Source of the DNA: Tolypocladium sp. Sup5 PDA-1
Taxonomy: Eukaryota > Ascomycota > Sordariomycetes > Hypocreales > Ophiocordycipitaceae
Direction of reading: 5' to 3'
DNA: 64,000 bases
Assembly: GCA_000750105.3 (NCBI GenBank)
Contig: JPHH03000001.1
Location: 992,001 to 1,056,000, forward strand
Shown: positions 10,932 through 22,088 of the stretch, in pieces
Position numbering within the stretch: position 1 is the stretch's first letter
Layout of the letters: every line of letters starts with the position of its first letter
Position numbers and translations under genes: made by a program
Notes under the pieces: generated by a model
The model's database searches: none
Seen by the model: the letters and a program-made list of their open reading frames with translations, nothing else
Told to the model about the DNA's origin: nothing

Positions 10932-13690
10932 GTGCTCTCGCAGGATACAACCATCGAGGTTACGGGACGCAGCATGACAATACGCCGATGCATTATCATA
11001 TGCCCACCCATGCACCTATCTCGTCTAGGTGTGGTGTTGCAACTTCGTGTGGAGTCTGCGACGTTTGAGCGGGTAGATGTGGCAGATGGGGTTTATCCCA
11101 ACGAGTCGATTTACCGTCTAACGAGCCAGAAAGCACAGCTACATTTGCCCGCGCATGGCGCAATGCGACGAGGAGCGGTGCTAGTTCCTCGGGGAGCATT
11201 TGGAGTCGGAAATTGAGCGAACTCAGCAAAGCCACGATGGTGACACGTGCGGACCTTGGCGCAGGGGGGGACAGCAGCAGACGGCATCTCAGCCGACCCG
11301 CCAGAATTAACACGGCCGCGTCGATGGCCCACGCGGCCAGCCTCCAAGCGGTGATGGGCCGTTGCGAGACGGGAATCACGACGCGATGGCACGGACCAAA
11401 GAGAAGGCGAGACATGGACGGCAGCGCCAGCAGGCGCGACTACTATCCGACTACTATCGTGACATTTTGTGTGGTCTGGTGATGGCCTCACGTTGCATCT
11501 TGGGTGGACGAGCAGGAGCGACTGCCGAGCGTCGAATGGCCAGCAGGGATGCGAGCAGGGACGGTAGTGCCCGTGGTGCAGATAAAGATGCTGGCTTGGC
11601 TTTGCCAAGAGATGACGGCTTGGCCATTTGGTCCTGCCATGTGGTGTGCGGGACGACGATGGTTCGCTGGCGGATGTCGCGAGTGGAGCTGGAGTGTTTG
11701 CGCCGTTGGGAGAAACGTGCACCGCTGGACCATGCCACGGCTGGGGAGATGGAGTCGTTGATGAGTACCATGGACTTGTGCGGGCCAGAGGAGGTACTTG
11801 GGCTGAGAGATGAAACCCCGTAGTCCGTACTCCGTACTGCTGGCAGGCCTGAAAAGAAAACCTCGAGATATCATCGGCAATGCCTGGCTGCTCCTGGCCG
11901 CTGCTGTTGGCATGACTCTGCCGCCGTTGGCTGGGCGTGGGCCGGTGACCCCACCACCACCAGCTTTTATACTTTCCTTCTCGAGTATGAGGCTGTCCAC
12001 GCAGGATGCCGTGGAACAAGAAACATAATTCTCCAAGACTTGCCTCGCGCTGTTGGCCGTGAACTGTATAACAGGGTTTCTAATAAGCTTGTAATGGTCG
12101 GGTCATAGTGACGGGAGGAGAAAATAAGAACGCATCCCGGAGAGGGAAAGATTCTGCGCAACTCCTGCAACATCTTGCGTTTGCTACCTCACTGCCCGGT
12201 GCCGCAAGCCACGAGCCCAGCTTACCCACCTTTGTGCTGGCGGTGCCGAATGGGGCGGAGTGAACGGCCGCAGCGGCCGCAGGGCCACGCAATGCGCGGA
12301 AGGGAGGCACCAGAGTTGGGCCGTCCCCATACTTTTGTTGTTGGTGACGCGAATGCTTCGTACCTACGGGTCTGGAGATGAGAGACAAAGAGAGTCATGG
12401 CAGCGGACCCCCCGTGCGCCATTGACGCTGGGCTTTCGTACAGTATGGGGGACTTTTTTGCTTGGGGAGGCTGGTTGTGTGGAGAGCAGGTTCGGTTGCG
12501 ATGGAATAGGTGAGCATCGTGCTGCATTGCTGGTACGAAGTACGAAGTACGTGGTCGGTAGGCTCGGAATACTCCGTAATAATTAGTCTTGATGATGCTT
12601 TATAATAAGCAATCACAGGGCCCACAGCAAGGGTTCAGGGCCGTCAACGGTCGAAATTGTTCTGGACCTGCGCGGGCAAACGTTGGAAAACCAACATGGG
12701 TACGAGTAGCTTAGCCAACAAGCCTGTGATCTGAAATATCACTGATTATGGCATCGAAAATGATGCTGCCGCTCCTCTGTCCCACGAGTACTTCGTATGA
12801 GTAAGGCAGAGCACGCAGCCCCGGCTGCCCAAAGCGGCAGACGATGGGCGGAGATGGGGTGGCGGTACCTGGCCGTGTACAGAGTACCTGGGCCCAGCCA
12901 GACGTTCCGGGACCGCTGCTAGAACGTTTGGGGGTGATTGGACCCTGTCGGTGCGTCTGCGTGCCGTGGCTCCGCAGGGGTCGCCGTGGCCGCAGGGCGT
13001 CTGGGACGCTAGGCCCGAGGTATCGGTACCTTGGCCCGTGTTGACAGCCCGGCCACATCGAGCCCATCCCGCGCCGGCGATGCGCAACGTGCTGGTACCC
13101 TGACTTGGGACCCGTTCTTTGTAGCCTCGCAAGTACCTGTACCACACCTGGTTCCGTTGCCGCAGCCGCCTCGCATGTCCTCCGTCTTCCTTCAGGCTGC
13201 CTTTTTGTCTCTTCCTCCTCTCTCCTTTTACCTCAACCCCTGCCCGCTCGACATGTCGCCCGGCGCGTCGTGATCGATATTCTTATTCTGCGTGATGCTC
13301 TTATAGCTGGCCTATCTCTCCCTTGCTCCCCTGCTCCCCTGCTCCATCCCTCGCTTTCCCTTTCCCTCCGCTGCTGTCCGGCGTGACGAGGCCCTGCTCA
13401 CTCGGCCGTCTTCCTTCGTTCGCTTCTGGCCGCCAGACGCCCATCGCGACCTCGTCGTCGTCTCTCGCTTCTCTGCTTGCGTCGGTTACTTTGTTTCCAC
13501 GTGCTGGAATTGCCAGGAGTTGCTCGGAGACATCCGAACGCAACAGCCGCACCACGACCAAACCCCGGCTTCTGGTCTGATACGGAAACGACGGGTACAC
13601 TACTACAGACGACCAACGACAGCGACATCACCATCTCCTGCTTCCCTCCCTCCCCGACATTCAAGCCCCCCGGGCAGGAACACCGCGGCC
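10932..13690. other. 2.8-kb gene-free stretch
   Basis: No gene is supported. Open frames of 150-300 codons on both strands here are low-complexity, overlap each other and have no domain. The stretch holds five copies of the dispersed 9-mer TACGRAGTA (11828, 12534, 12541, 12570, 12789), two of them overlapping. From about 13150 it is strongly pyrimidine-rich, as expected for the leader of the Vps62 gene. Confidence 0.55.
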
Positions 13691-15286
13691 ATGTACTGGC
13701 TGCGGCGTGGCACCATCCTGTTGTCGGTGCTGCTGGCCGCGTCCTTCATCGCATGGTACGTGCCCCGCGCACTCAACCCCACCAAGGCCAGTCCGGAGAA
13801 GCGAGCACGCGACAGCCTCTGGATCAACAGCAGCCCCTACTTCTTGGACCGCCAAATCTGCCGTTGGCTGAGCGTTTGCGGCCTGCACCACCTGAGGAAA
13901 GATCCTGCCGCGCTCCCGAACCCGAATACGTCCATCGACGACGTGTGGGGCGAGCTGCGCCGCAGAGCTGACTCTGACCAGCCCCGGTCGTGGGAGGATA
14001 GCGATGCATCCGAAGCCTCCGGTCCCGCCGCGCCACGACGGGTCGACTTGAAGAGGAACCCGCGCCAGCGCCGACGCATCGTCAAGGATATCCCCGACTA
14101 TGTCCTCAAGCACGCGCCCCTTGTCCACCTCTACTCGGGCGAGCAGTTTTGGCCCTCGGACATCCGCGAGCACGTCGAGCACATGAACGTCACCGTCGAC
14201 GACGTGCCACTCAACACCACCGACCAGTGGACCCTGAACAACCTCCAGCGCCTCAACGACCAGGAAGGCACCGTCGTACTCCACAGCAACGACGACGTCG
14301 AGTCCCGGCCCGACTGGCTGCACAGCCACTACAACATCCCCAATCCGTTTCCCGACGACGGCGGCGATGGGGGTGAGGAACCTCCCATCAGCAACGGCGA
14401 CAGTGAGCCCGACGTCCGCAGGGAGCCGACGACTTGGTTCGACGTGGACAAGGACCTCCCCTTGCATCGCATCGCCGACCCGCGGTCCCGCTACCTGCAC
14501 CATCAGCGACCCCGGTCCGCCGACCAACACGGACAACCCCGCATATCTACACGCGGCCATAAGCCGGATGCAAACGGCTACTCCCAAGCTCCCGCGGTGC
14601 TGATTCTCGTCGACAAGGGCTCCGGCATCGTCGATGCCTTTTGGTTCTTCTTCTACTCGTACAACCTCGGCCAGACGGTACTGGGGATCCGCTTCGGCAA
14701 CCACGTGGGCGACTGGGAGCACTGCATGATGCGGTTCGAGAATGGCGAGCCCCGCGGCCTCTTCTTCTCCGAGCACGAGGGCGGCCAAGCCTACGCCTGG
14801 GAGGCAGTCGAGAAGCGCGGCGACCGTCCCGTCATCTACTCGGCCGTCGGCTCCCACGCCATGTATCCGCTCCCTGGCGACCACCCCTACATCATACCCT
14901 TCCGCCTCCTAAAGGACGTCACCGACAGAGGCCCGCTGTGGGACCCTGCCCTCAACAACTACGCCTACCACTATGACTACACGAAGGAGAAACGCGAGGA
15001 CGTCAGGGAGCCCGACGTGGAGGAGGAAGAGCCGCCCGACACCCACAGCCTCGTGCCCGCGGCGTCGAACCCCAACGCCCCTACCTCGTGGTTTCATTAC
15101 AACGGCCGCTGGGGTGACCAGGTGTACTCGCTCGCCGACCTGCGCCAATGGCGCCTCTTTGGCCAGTATCACTACGTCACGGGCCCTTCCGGGCCCAAGT
15201 TCAAGCGGCTCCACCGCTCCAAGCTCTGCCAGACAATCAAGTGCCGGATGCTCTACAAGCTGGACCCCAAGAACACCTGGTACTAG
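13691..15286 (+). CDS. VPS62: Vps62-family protein
   Basis: A single exon of 531 aa. I chose the ATG at 13691 because it begins a hydrophobic segment (GTILLSVLLAASFIAWYV, about residues 7-24) that would act as signal or anchor. The frame stays open upstream to 13520, but that part looks like leader. The body matches the Vps62 family pattern: DYVLKHAPLVHLYSGEQFWP, YNLGQTVLGIRFGNHVGDWEH, GLFFSEHEGGQAYAWEAVE, YSAVGSHAMYPLPGDHPY and YNGRWGDQVY. Vps62 was named for a yeast vacuolar protein-sorting phenotype; its biochemical activity is unknown. Middle-region insertions (Asp/Glu and Pro-rich, about 120-150 and 215-290) look variable. Family membership is confident, function is not. Confidence 0.88.
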   Translation: MYWLRRGTILLSVLLAASFIAWYVPRALNPTKASPEKRARDSLWINSSPYFLDRQICRWLSVCGLHHLRKDPAALPNPNTSIDDVWGELRRRADSDQPRSWEDSDASEASGPAAPRRVDLKRNPRQRRRIVKDIPDYVLKHAPLVHLYSGEQFWPSDIREHVEHMNVTVDDVPLNTTDQWTLNNLQRLNDQEGTVVLHSNDDVESRPDWLHSHYNIPNPFPDDGGDGGEEPPISNGDSEPDVRREPTTWFDVDKDLPLHRIADPRSRYLHHQRPRSADQHGQPRISTRGHKPDANGYSQAPAVLILVDKGSGIVDAFWFFFYSYNLGQTVLGIRFGNHVGDWEHCMMRFENGEPRGLFFSEHEGGQAYAWEAVEKRGDRPVIYSAVGSHAMYPLPGDHPYIIPFRLLKDVTDRGPLWDPALNNYAYHYDYTKEKREDVREPDVEEEEPPDTHSLVPAASNPNAPTSWFHYNGRWGDQVYSLADLRQWRLFGQYHYVTGPSGPKFKRLHRSKLCQTIKCRMLYKLDPKNTWY

Positions 15287-16252
15287 AGCGGGGCGTGCAT
15301 ATACACGGAGACATGCTCGATTGGTTTGGGTTTTTCTCTCTGCAACAATGAGATACCTAAGGAGTGCGTGTCGGGGGACTTGGGTGGAGTTGTCCAAAAG
15401 GAGGATATGGGAAGGACTAAAACACCATGGCGAAGACTGTAAGCAAGAGGTGGAAGGGGTCACCGCGAAGATCTATTCCCAACAGAGGTTGGAGTTTTGG
15501 GCACGAGGAGTCTTCACATACGTAACGGGTTTTGGATATTTGGAGGGCTGGCCATTTTGTGTCACCCTCACGAGCGCTCCTTACTGCTGGGTTTGTTTTT
15601 TTCTGGGCTTGGGCTTTGATACCCCCTATACCAATGCTTTGCTACTGCTTTCTGGCATAAAACTACATACCAGGCTCTATAAAGATGGAGGGACGGGGAG
15701 TTGTTCACACTGGTTCATATGCATCGAATATAGAAAGCTGAGAATTCCATTGATCTACTGGCTATTTGTTATGCTGCATATCATGCTGTGAGATATCAAG
15801 AGGTGAGCTAAGAAAGTGGTGTCTTGTTGTGGAGTGTGTCTCGCGGATGTTGTACACCTCATACAACGACTTTGCATAAGCATGGCATAGCATAGCATGC
15901 AAGACCTTGTGACTTGAGCGACGTATTTCCCCTTCTGTTCCATCACCTTCCCAGTAGCTACCACCATGATGCCGTGCTCAAACCCAATCGTCTAATACCC
16001 CAAATGCGCCAGTGAAAATAGATGAGCGATAACCACGTCCCGACCCAGATCGCTCGAGTATAGATCCCGCTCTTGGTATATACCCCGAAACAAAACAATA
16101 CAAAAGAAACTTGTAGATGAAAAAGTAGGCGGTGTTCGATCTTGGTTCCCCCATTCCAAACGCTATCCGAAGCCGTAGTGGGCGGCGGCTCCGTCCACCC
16201 AAAATCATCTCGTCATCCACATCGTATATATAGATCTCTGAGGGGTCACGCC
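15287..16252. other. Convergent intergenic
   Basis: The 3' regions of the Vps62 gene and of the minus-strand Cys-rich gene meet here. The DNA is noticeably richer in A/T than the genes. No feature can be supported. Confidence 0.6.
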
Positions 16253-19042
16253 TCAGGCGCCATCCTCATGGATGTGGAACCCCGGGACCCCGTCGGCGGG
16301 CCACACGCTGTTCGTACTCGGATACTCGGACGGCTGGCTGCTAGCCTCGCTGCGCCGATCGTCGTGCTGCTCGTCGTGCTGGTGGGGATCAATGTTCTCC
16401 CCATCCGACACGCGTTCCTGGTCCTCGATGCCAGGCCACGGTTCGTCCTCAGGCAGCTGCCACTGCTGTGAGTCATGCAGCGGGTTGGGCTGGGCGTGAG
16501 TCACCACCTCCTCGCTGCTGGTGCTCTCGTTCTCGTCGTCCTCGCCCTCAACATAGGAATCTTCTTCCGTTCCGCTCTCGTAAATATTAATGTCGGGCAG
16601 CTCGTAGTCTGGTTCGGGCGCATAGTTCGTGCCTGTCCGTGCCACGCTGCTGCCGCGTACGGGCTGAATTTCTTGCAGCGGGGCGTTGCTGTAAGGCGTC
16701 GCGTAGGCGAATGGTGTCGTGCCCCGTGGCGCTGGGCGGTCATTGAAGCCAGTAGGCATGGGGCTCGGTGAAGCAGTCCACCGTGGCGTGAAGCGCTGGT
16801 GGCTTGGTGAGCGCGTCCGGCGTCTCTTTAGAACGCCTGCTTGCGAGGTGGCCCGTAGGCTTGGCGAGGAGCGTTGACTTTGTCCGTATGATACGACCCG
16901 ACGCCTGTCGAGCGCGGGTGAAGGGCGAGCAGGTGCGACGACAGGGACGGACGTAGTGCGGATGTGAGGCGGCAGCGAGTCTCGCCGGCGGATTAGCAGC
17001 GGAGACTGGCCGCGGGCGACAGCCGGGCTCATTGACCTCCCCCACGACCGGGCACCATGGCTATGCACCAGCAATGGTGACATGGAGACGCGCTGGCGCT
17101 CGTTGCGCATGCTCATGGACGTATGCACGCTTGGTGCCTCGTCCAGCTGCTCAGACCATGACCAGTACTCCTCGAGGGCATCCGCTTCGGGCACTTCCTG
17201 CGACTCAGTCAGGTCTGGGTATACCCGGGTCATCTCTCGCACTCTCTGCCACGTCCAGCCAGCCTCATGGGCCTGTAAGTCCTGTAGATAGGCGTCGGGA
17301 TGCGTGATGAACAGCCTCGGCTCAGAGGCCCTCATCATGACCGAGTTGAGAAACTGCACGTCCCACATCCCCGGTGTCAGCATCTCGGCCGGGCTCAGGA
17401 ACCGGAGCCGAGAGTCCTTGTGGACCTTGCGGAGGGGCACCCAGTTTTGCTGCAGACCGAGGAACGTTGCGAGCCGGGGATCGGAAGAATGCGGACGGGA
17501 GAACATCTGCATCTCGCGGAAGACGCTGCCAAAGACCTCGTGCACGGCAACCTGGACGCTTCGGTAGTCGGGTGCCTTGACGGACACCGTCTGGATCAGC
17601 CCTCGGCTCCGCAGCCGCTTGTCCATGATGCTCGTGTTGCCGCAGGCTCTAGGCAACAGCCACTCCGCATCATGCTCTGCCGTGGCCCAATCGTTGTAGA
17701 AGGGCGACTGCGAGCGCATCGTTGCCGTGCTGTGGGTCATGGGAAGCTGTGTCCAATCGTCGCTGCCAGCTGTAGCCGAGTCTGCCTTGAAATGGTGAAT
17801 CTCCTGCCAGAGTCTCTTAAGGGGAAAGGGGAGAAAGACAACCTCCACCTCCCAGGCATGGTTGATGGAAGGTAGATATGATTGGAGCTGCGTGACCTGC
17901 GCTTGAAGGGAGTGAATGTGGCTCATGATGTCCTGCGAGTGGACCGCCATGCTGGTGGGCACCGAGACGACACTCTGGGTGGCGGTGTCCTCGTCTCGAC
18001 CGCCACGGGCATTCGCGACGCTGGCGTTGTCATTGGCAAACTTCTCGACCTCTTCGACCCTGGTCTCCAGCTCGGACATCCGGACGTCCATGTTCTCATT
18101 TCTGTCGTGGCACTCCTCATGGAAGGAAACGGTCTCCAGCATGTCTAAGCGGTGGCCATGGTCGCTGACAGTGTTAACCAAGTCCTTGAAAGCTTCCGGC
18201 GCCATGGCGGCGGTTCGAGGCTCCGTCTGCGTGGCCGTCCCGGGTCGGGACGTGGCCGCACCTTGCTTATCCGGGCCAACGAGCACAAACGAGCCATCCG
18301 GGCGAGTAGTCTCCTGCTGAGTGGTCGAATACAGCTCCCGGGGCTGTTGGGATGAAAACCGCGACTTGGCTCCATTGGCACCACTTAGCGTCTGCAATCC
18401 TTTGCCAGCAAACGGCCGTAAATACCTTGCTTGGACGGAAGAGGTAGTAGAGGCGGTCTGGGATGGCATGAGGCACTGGGAGGGGATAGGGGGTAACGTA
18501 TTCGCGTTGGCAGGACAAGGAGAATCACCCCAGGCTAACGTGTCGGGCATGGATCCTGGAGGGTGCTGGCTAGGAGCGACTCTGGGCCGTAGGGTGTCCT
18601 CCTCGGGCAGATCGTGGACAAAGGACAGAGGGACGTCGCCTCCAAAGCTGGAGAAATCCATTCCAGGGACGGCAGGTGGCGTCTTCATGGGCATTCCCAA
18701 TACCGGGCTCAACGGCTCGCGACCAGTCCTGGGCCGCTCATTCTCCTGTCCGGCGGTATTGACCTCGGGAGGCTGTCCGTCGTGGGTTCCTTCATCATGG
18801 TAACAGGCGTGGTGATGGCACATGCACCAGCCGCCTTGGTCAGGCACGGGGCTTCCGGGGGCCTGGCGAGCCCAGAAGCGACGGCATCCACACTTGGCTC
18901 CATTGGCACCGGGCGTCAGGTCCACAAAGTTGCAACCGCCGCAGGGCAAGCTGGGAGCGTTGCGCGCCGGCGCGGTCGCGTCATTGTAGATGTCGAAGAA
19001 GTTGGTGGCGGGGAGCGGGGATTCGAATAGAGTTGCGGCCAT
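16253..19042 (-). CDS. Unrecognised Cys-rich, coiled-coil protein (929 aa)
   Basis: A single uninterrupted frame of 929 codons opening MAATLFESPL. Near the N-terminus, about residues 34-82, is a Cys/His cluster: CGGC, CGCRRFW and CMCHHHACYH, a possible metal-binding module. Around residues 305-335 a heptad-like acidic segment (MSELETRVEEVEKF) predicts a short coiled coil. Residues about 420-600 are the most regular part, with WEVEVVFLPFP, RGLIQTVSVKAPD, LQQNWVPLRKVHKDSRL and MLTPGMWDVQFLNSVMMR, and may be a folded domain. The C-terminal third is rich in Ser, Arg and Pro, then acidic. The length without stops and non-repetitive codon use argue for a real gene. I do not recognise the family. 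A nuclear or regulatory role would be a guess. Confidence 0.75.
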   Translation of the reverse strand: MAATLFESPLPATNFFDIYNDATAPARNAPSLPCGGCNFVDLTPGANGAKCGCRRFWARQAPGSPVPDQGGWCMCHHHACYHDEGTHDGQPPEVNTAGQENERPRTGREPLSPVLGMPMKTPPAVPGMDFSSFGGDVPLSFVHDLPEEDTLRPRVAPSQHPPGSMPDTLAWGDSPCPANANTLPPIPSQCLMPSQTASTTSSVQARYLRPFAGKGLQTLSGANGAKSRFSSQQPRELYSTTQQETTRPDGSFVLVGPDKQGAATSRPGTATQTEPRTAAMAPEAFKDLVNTVSDHGHRLDMLETVSFHEECHDRNENMDVRMSELETRVEEVEKFANDNASVANARGGRDEDTATQSVVSVPTSMAVHSQDIMSHIHSLQAQVTQLQSYLPSINHAWEVEVVFLPFPLKRLWQEIHHFKADSATAGSDDWTQLPMTHSTATMRSQSPFYNDWATAEHDAEWLLPRACGNTSIMDKRLRSRGLIQTVSVKAPDYRSVQVAVHEVFGSVFREMQMFSRPHSSDPRLATFLGLQQNWVPLRKVHKDSRLRFLSPAEMLTPGMWDVQFLNSVMMRASEPRLFITHPDAYLQDLQAHEAGWTWQRVREMTRVYPDLTESQEVPEADALEEYWSWSEQLDEAPSVHTSMSMRNERQRVSMSPLLVHSHGARSWGRSMSPAVARGQSPLLIRRRDSLPPHIRTTSVPVVAPARPSPALDRRRVVSYGQSQRSSPSLRATSQAGVLKRRRTRSPSHQRFTPRWTASPSPMPTGFNDRPAPRGTTPFAYATPYSNAPLQEIQPVRGSSVARTGTNYAPEPDYELPDINIYESGTEEDSYVEGEDDENESTSSEEVVTHAQPNPLHDSQQWQLPEDEPWPGIEDQERVSDGENIDPHQHDEQHDDRRSEASSQPSEYPSTNSVWPADGVPGFHIHEDGA

Positions 19043-21246
19043 TGGAACGGACCAACAGCGGTCATGTCATGCGCGGGATGAACGGGGTTGAGCTGGCGGA
19101 GCTTGGGGCGAGGGAGTCGAGGATCGAGTCGAGGCGCGAACAAGTCGCGTGAGAGCTCGCGGTTCAAGCCGGCCCCGACGGGTCGCAAGCACGGAAGCCG
19201 CCTAGTACATCGCACTGAAGGGAAGAAAGCAAAGGTTAGTCCAGGTTGAAGCGCGTGCGTGGGCGTCGAGTCGTCGGGAATCCTCAGGTAGGTAAGAAAG
19301 CACTGACCAGGTTGGTGGTGATGGGTTGTCGAGATGAGAGGAGATGAGGGGGTGGGAGGGCAGGGCATATAAATACTGCGACTGGGGATGGAAGCCGTTG
19401 CCCAGGGAGCGCCGAAATTGGACGCGAACCATGGGGGGAGCGCTGCAGGTGCAGCCCGCAGGTGCGAGAGCTTCCCCACCAACAAACATCGACAGCACCT
19501 TGGCACACGCCCAGCAGGAATATGAGCAACCACAGTCCGCTCAAACAAAGAGCAGCCAGATTCGGCTCCAATGAAGGTGCAGCCAGAAGTACTTTCAGGC
19601 ATAAACGTGCTGTCGGGTACGAGATGCTTGAACGGAGGTGCAGGCTGGTGCGGAAGCGCAAGCCAAAGTCGGCGTCAACGGTAGACTCCAGCCGTGCATC
19701 CACTGCTTGTCAACTGGCCTACGAACCATCTACCGAGCCGTTGCGCCGTTAATGGCGCAAAAACACACCAAAAACACACCAAAAACACGTTGAACGAGCC
19801 CGAAAACCTCCCTCGGCAGCGTCATCGCGGAGTCACTCCCTCCCACAAAGGTTCCCCCCCAAGCAACACTCCGGATGCCTTTAATGCCTGGCGCGAGCCC
19901 AGCAGCAGCGTCCACCGTGCCCATCTGTTTCACAACGCGCCTCGTCGAAGCCTGGACAAGTACATCCCAGAGCTGCGTCTCCCACGTCCCCCGCAAAGGC
20001 TGGTGCTTAACGCGGTGCGCGCTCTCCAGAAGCTACGAGTACACCAGCAGCGGGCCCCGCCGTCGAGCCGTCCCGCCAATAGCGGCTTTCTTCGCCCTCT
20101 TCCGCGGGAGGGACCGTGCCTCTTTGGGCCTCTCTTCAGGAATCAGGACGTTGCTTATTAGCGGCGTGGGTGTTTGGCGTTGGCGCTGACGTTGGTGCAG
20201 CACCGACCCCTCGACGTTCTCTGACTCAACGCCGGTGTGTCTCGAGCGAGCCATTTCACGTCCAGAGGCGAATCTTGCATGACTGCAAGGCCCGCGGGGT
20301 GTGTGAACGATGTGATGAAGCTCTTATTGGAGCGTGAGGCGGGAGCAGAGCCATTGGCCTGCATGATTGGACGGCCTCTGGGTTGACGCCATTCCCAACG
20401 TCGAGGTCCACCGCCGTGCACGTCTGCACCACGCTCGCCAGAGTGAGGCGGCGACGAGCTCAGCAGTTGTCCCGCCTCGGCTAACGGCTGGCTCTGCGAT
20501 CCGGACCAGTGCTGCTGCTGGCCAAGGGCCTGTGTCGTATGTGACATGGCACCGGGTCGAGTCCCGTCCACCGGGTCAAGTTCCGTCCGCGCTGGGGACT
20601 GACACCGGTCCAGAACATCGCGCGACGCGGCGTGTACAACGGACATGAACAGGATAGTGCATTCCGCGAGCGCTGAAACGGCGATATAGAGCGTGACGGC
20701 GTATCACCCCAGCCCTTCAACCACCCAGGCACGGGTCGAGCCTGCAGCGCAATTTCATGTCTAGTGTAATTGGTGAGCTTACAACAGCGCAATCCCCGGT
20801 CTTGAGAACCATGACCATCACTTATTCGACCAAGAGTGCATATATCGGTAAACAAATATCACCTTGCATTACTCGGTTGTCTGAAGTTCAATTCTTTCGC
20901 TTTTCCATAACGCCCCAGCGGTCCAATGCCCCGTTTGTGCTAAACGCCAACGGCAATCCCGTGCTGCCACTGGAAAGCCCTCGCGGCGCGGGAGACAAGA
21001 CGGCCTGTGGGCGACAGCAATGGGCGAAGAGTAAGCCTGCTGCAGCGTTTCCGCAGCTCCTCGAGACAATAAATCTAAAAGAAATCGGCTTCTTGGCGAT
21101 GACAACTACAAGGCTAGATGGAGCTATCTATGGAGAATGCAGTGGACATCTGCGCTGCAACAAGCAAGACATGCGATAGGAACAGCTTCTGATGCGCGAA
21201 GAGTAAGTCTGCAGCAATGTGGCCGTACGGCTCCTAGCCCCCAACA
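19043..21246. other. 2.2-kb gene-poor stretch upstream of the Cys-rich gene
   Basis: No supportable gene. It contains a 7-bp inverted repeat with a 6-base loop (19741-19760) followed directly by an 11-bp tandem repeat (AAAAACACACC twice and a partial third copy, 19759-19788). A short imperfect repeat, GCGAAGAGTAAG, appears near 21025 and again near 21195. Confidence 0.5.
19741..19788. repeat. Inverted repeat plus 11-bp tandem repeat
   Basis: TTGCGCC (19741-19747) and GGCGCAA (19754-19760) are exact reverse complements. They overlap the start of AAAAACACACC, repeated at 19759 and 19770, with a partial copy at 19781. The position is non-coding. Confidence 0.7.
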
Positions 21247-21483
21247 TTGGCACGTTTGTTGATGATGTCACTTGATTCGCATCTCTTTTCTAGCTCTGTG
21301 GTTACGTATCTGGAGGCACAACGCCATATTGGGGCGAGGACCACGTACGACAGATGGAAGCTCGGCGTCGGCATCGGTGTGGGTGTTGGGGTATCCATAT
21401 TGATTATCGCCTCATTCTTCCTGGGTATGATCTTGGGTAAGCGCCGGAAGGGCAGCCGGAAAGGCACCCGTCAGGCTACATAA
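21247..21483 (+). pseudogene. Possible fragment of a single-pass membrane protein
   Basis: A 78-codon frame ends in a clear membrane segment (LGVGIGVGVGVSILIIASFF) followed by a basic cytoplasmic stop-transfer (KRRKGSRKGTR). This resembles the C-terminal end of fungal stalked surface proteins rather than a whole gene. A plausible acceptor TTTTCTAG ends at 21293, so the real exon may start at 21294 with a lost or unrecognised upstream part. No extracellular domain is recognisable upstream. It could equally be a small gene or a chance frame. Confidence 0.3.
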
Positions 21484-21778
21484 AGCGGCATCGCCGAGGG
21501 CCTCGATGGAGTGATGCTACGTTATTCCCATGGAAGAACAAGATCCATACATGAAATGATCATTCGTGACATTGTAGCTCAATAAATGATTTTGAGTCTT
21601 GGAAAAAATATGTGTCCGCTACCATGCGCCCAACGCCGTGTCAAAAGCCCATATATACAATGCTCGCCAACGCCGCCGTATCCACGGCCCGGCATGGCCC
21701 TTCCATATCCAATAATGTGTATCCCTTGTTTCATCTTCGACAGTCGGTCGCCCGAGCTTCTCTATTCACATCGGTCGC

Positions 21779-22088
21779 TCACATGTGTCCGTCGAAGAGT
21801 GCCTTGGCGGCCAGCGGCCAGCCCAGGAGCATCGCGATGCCGGGGAAGAACCTGTCAGGGGTCAGCCTCCTCCGCCCTTCCAAAGATGGGCCCTCAACGT
21901 CGATATACTTACAGGACAGCCTGCGACCCCACGCGCTTGAACTCGTTTCCCCAGTCAGGCTTGGCCGCCCTCTGCGTCACGGGCAACCGCTGAAAGGGGT
22001 GCGCCTCAAAGGACCGGGCCGCGGTGCGGAGAGTCATCATGACGGAGAAGGGCCTCCGAGCGGCGACACGGGCGACAGCGGGAGTCAT
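21779..22088 (-). CDS. Small mitochondrial-type membrane protein (82 aa)
   Basis: Two exons, 22088-21913 and 21851-21779, with a consensus GTAAGT donor and CAG acceptor. The N-terminus (MTPAVARVAARRPFSVMMTLRTAARSF) is rich in Ala, Arg and Ser and lacks acids, as in a mitochondrial targeting peptide. The C-terminus is one hydrophobic segment, VLFFPGIAMLLGWPLAAKAL, ending DGHM. The size, leader and single helix suggest a small inner-membrane subunit. The LGWP motif in the helix recalls yeast Cox26, but that link is only a pattern I noticed. I cannot name the family with confidence. Confidence 0.72.

Noticed and set aside
11111..12019. Minus-strand open frame of 302 codons
   Set aside because: No recognisable domain, unusual Trp/His/Ser/Pro composition and competing frames on the other strand; probably chance in G/C-rich DNA.
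13661..14884. Minus-strand open frame of 407 codons
   Set aside because: Antisense to the Vps62 gene, with no domain; the sense frame has the family motifs.
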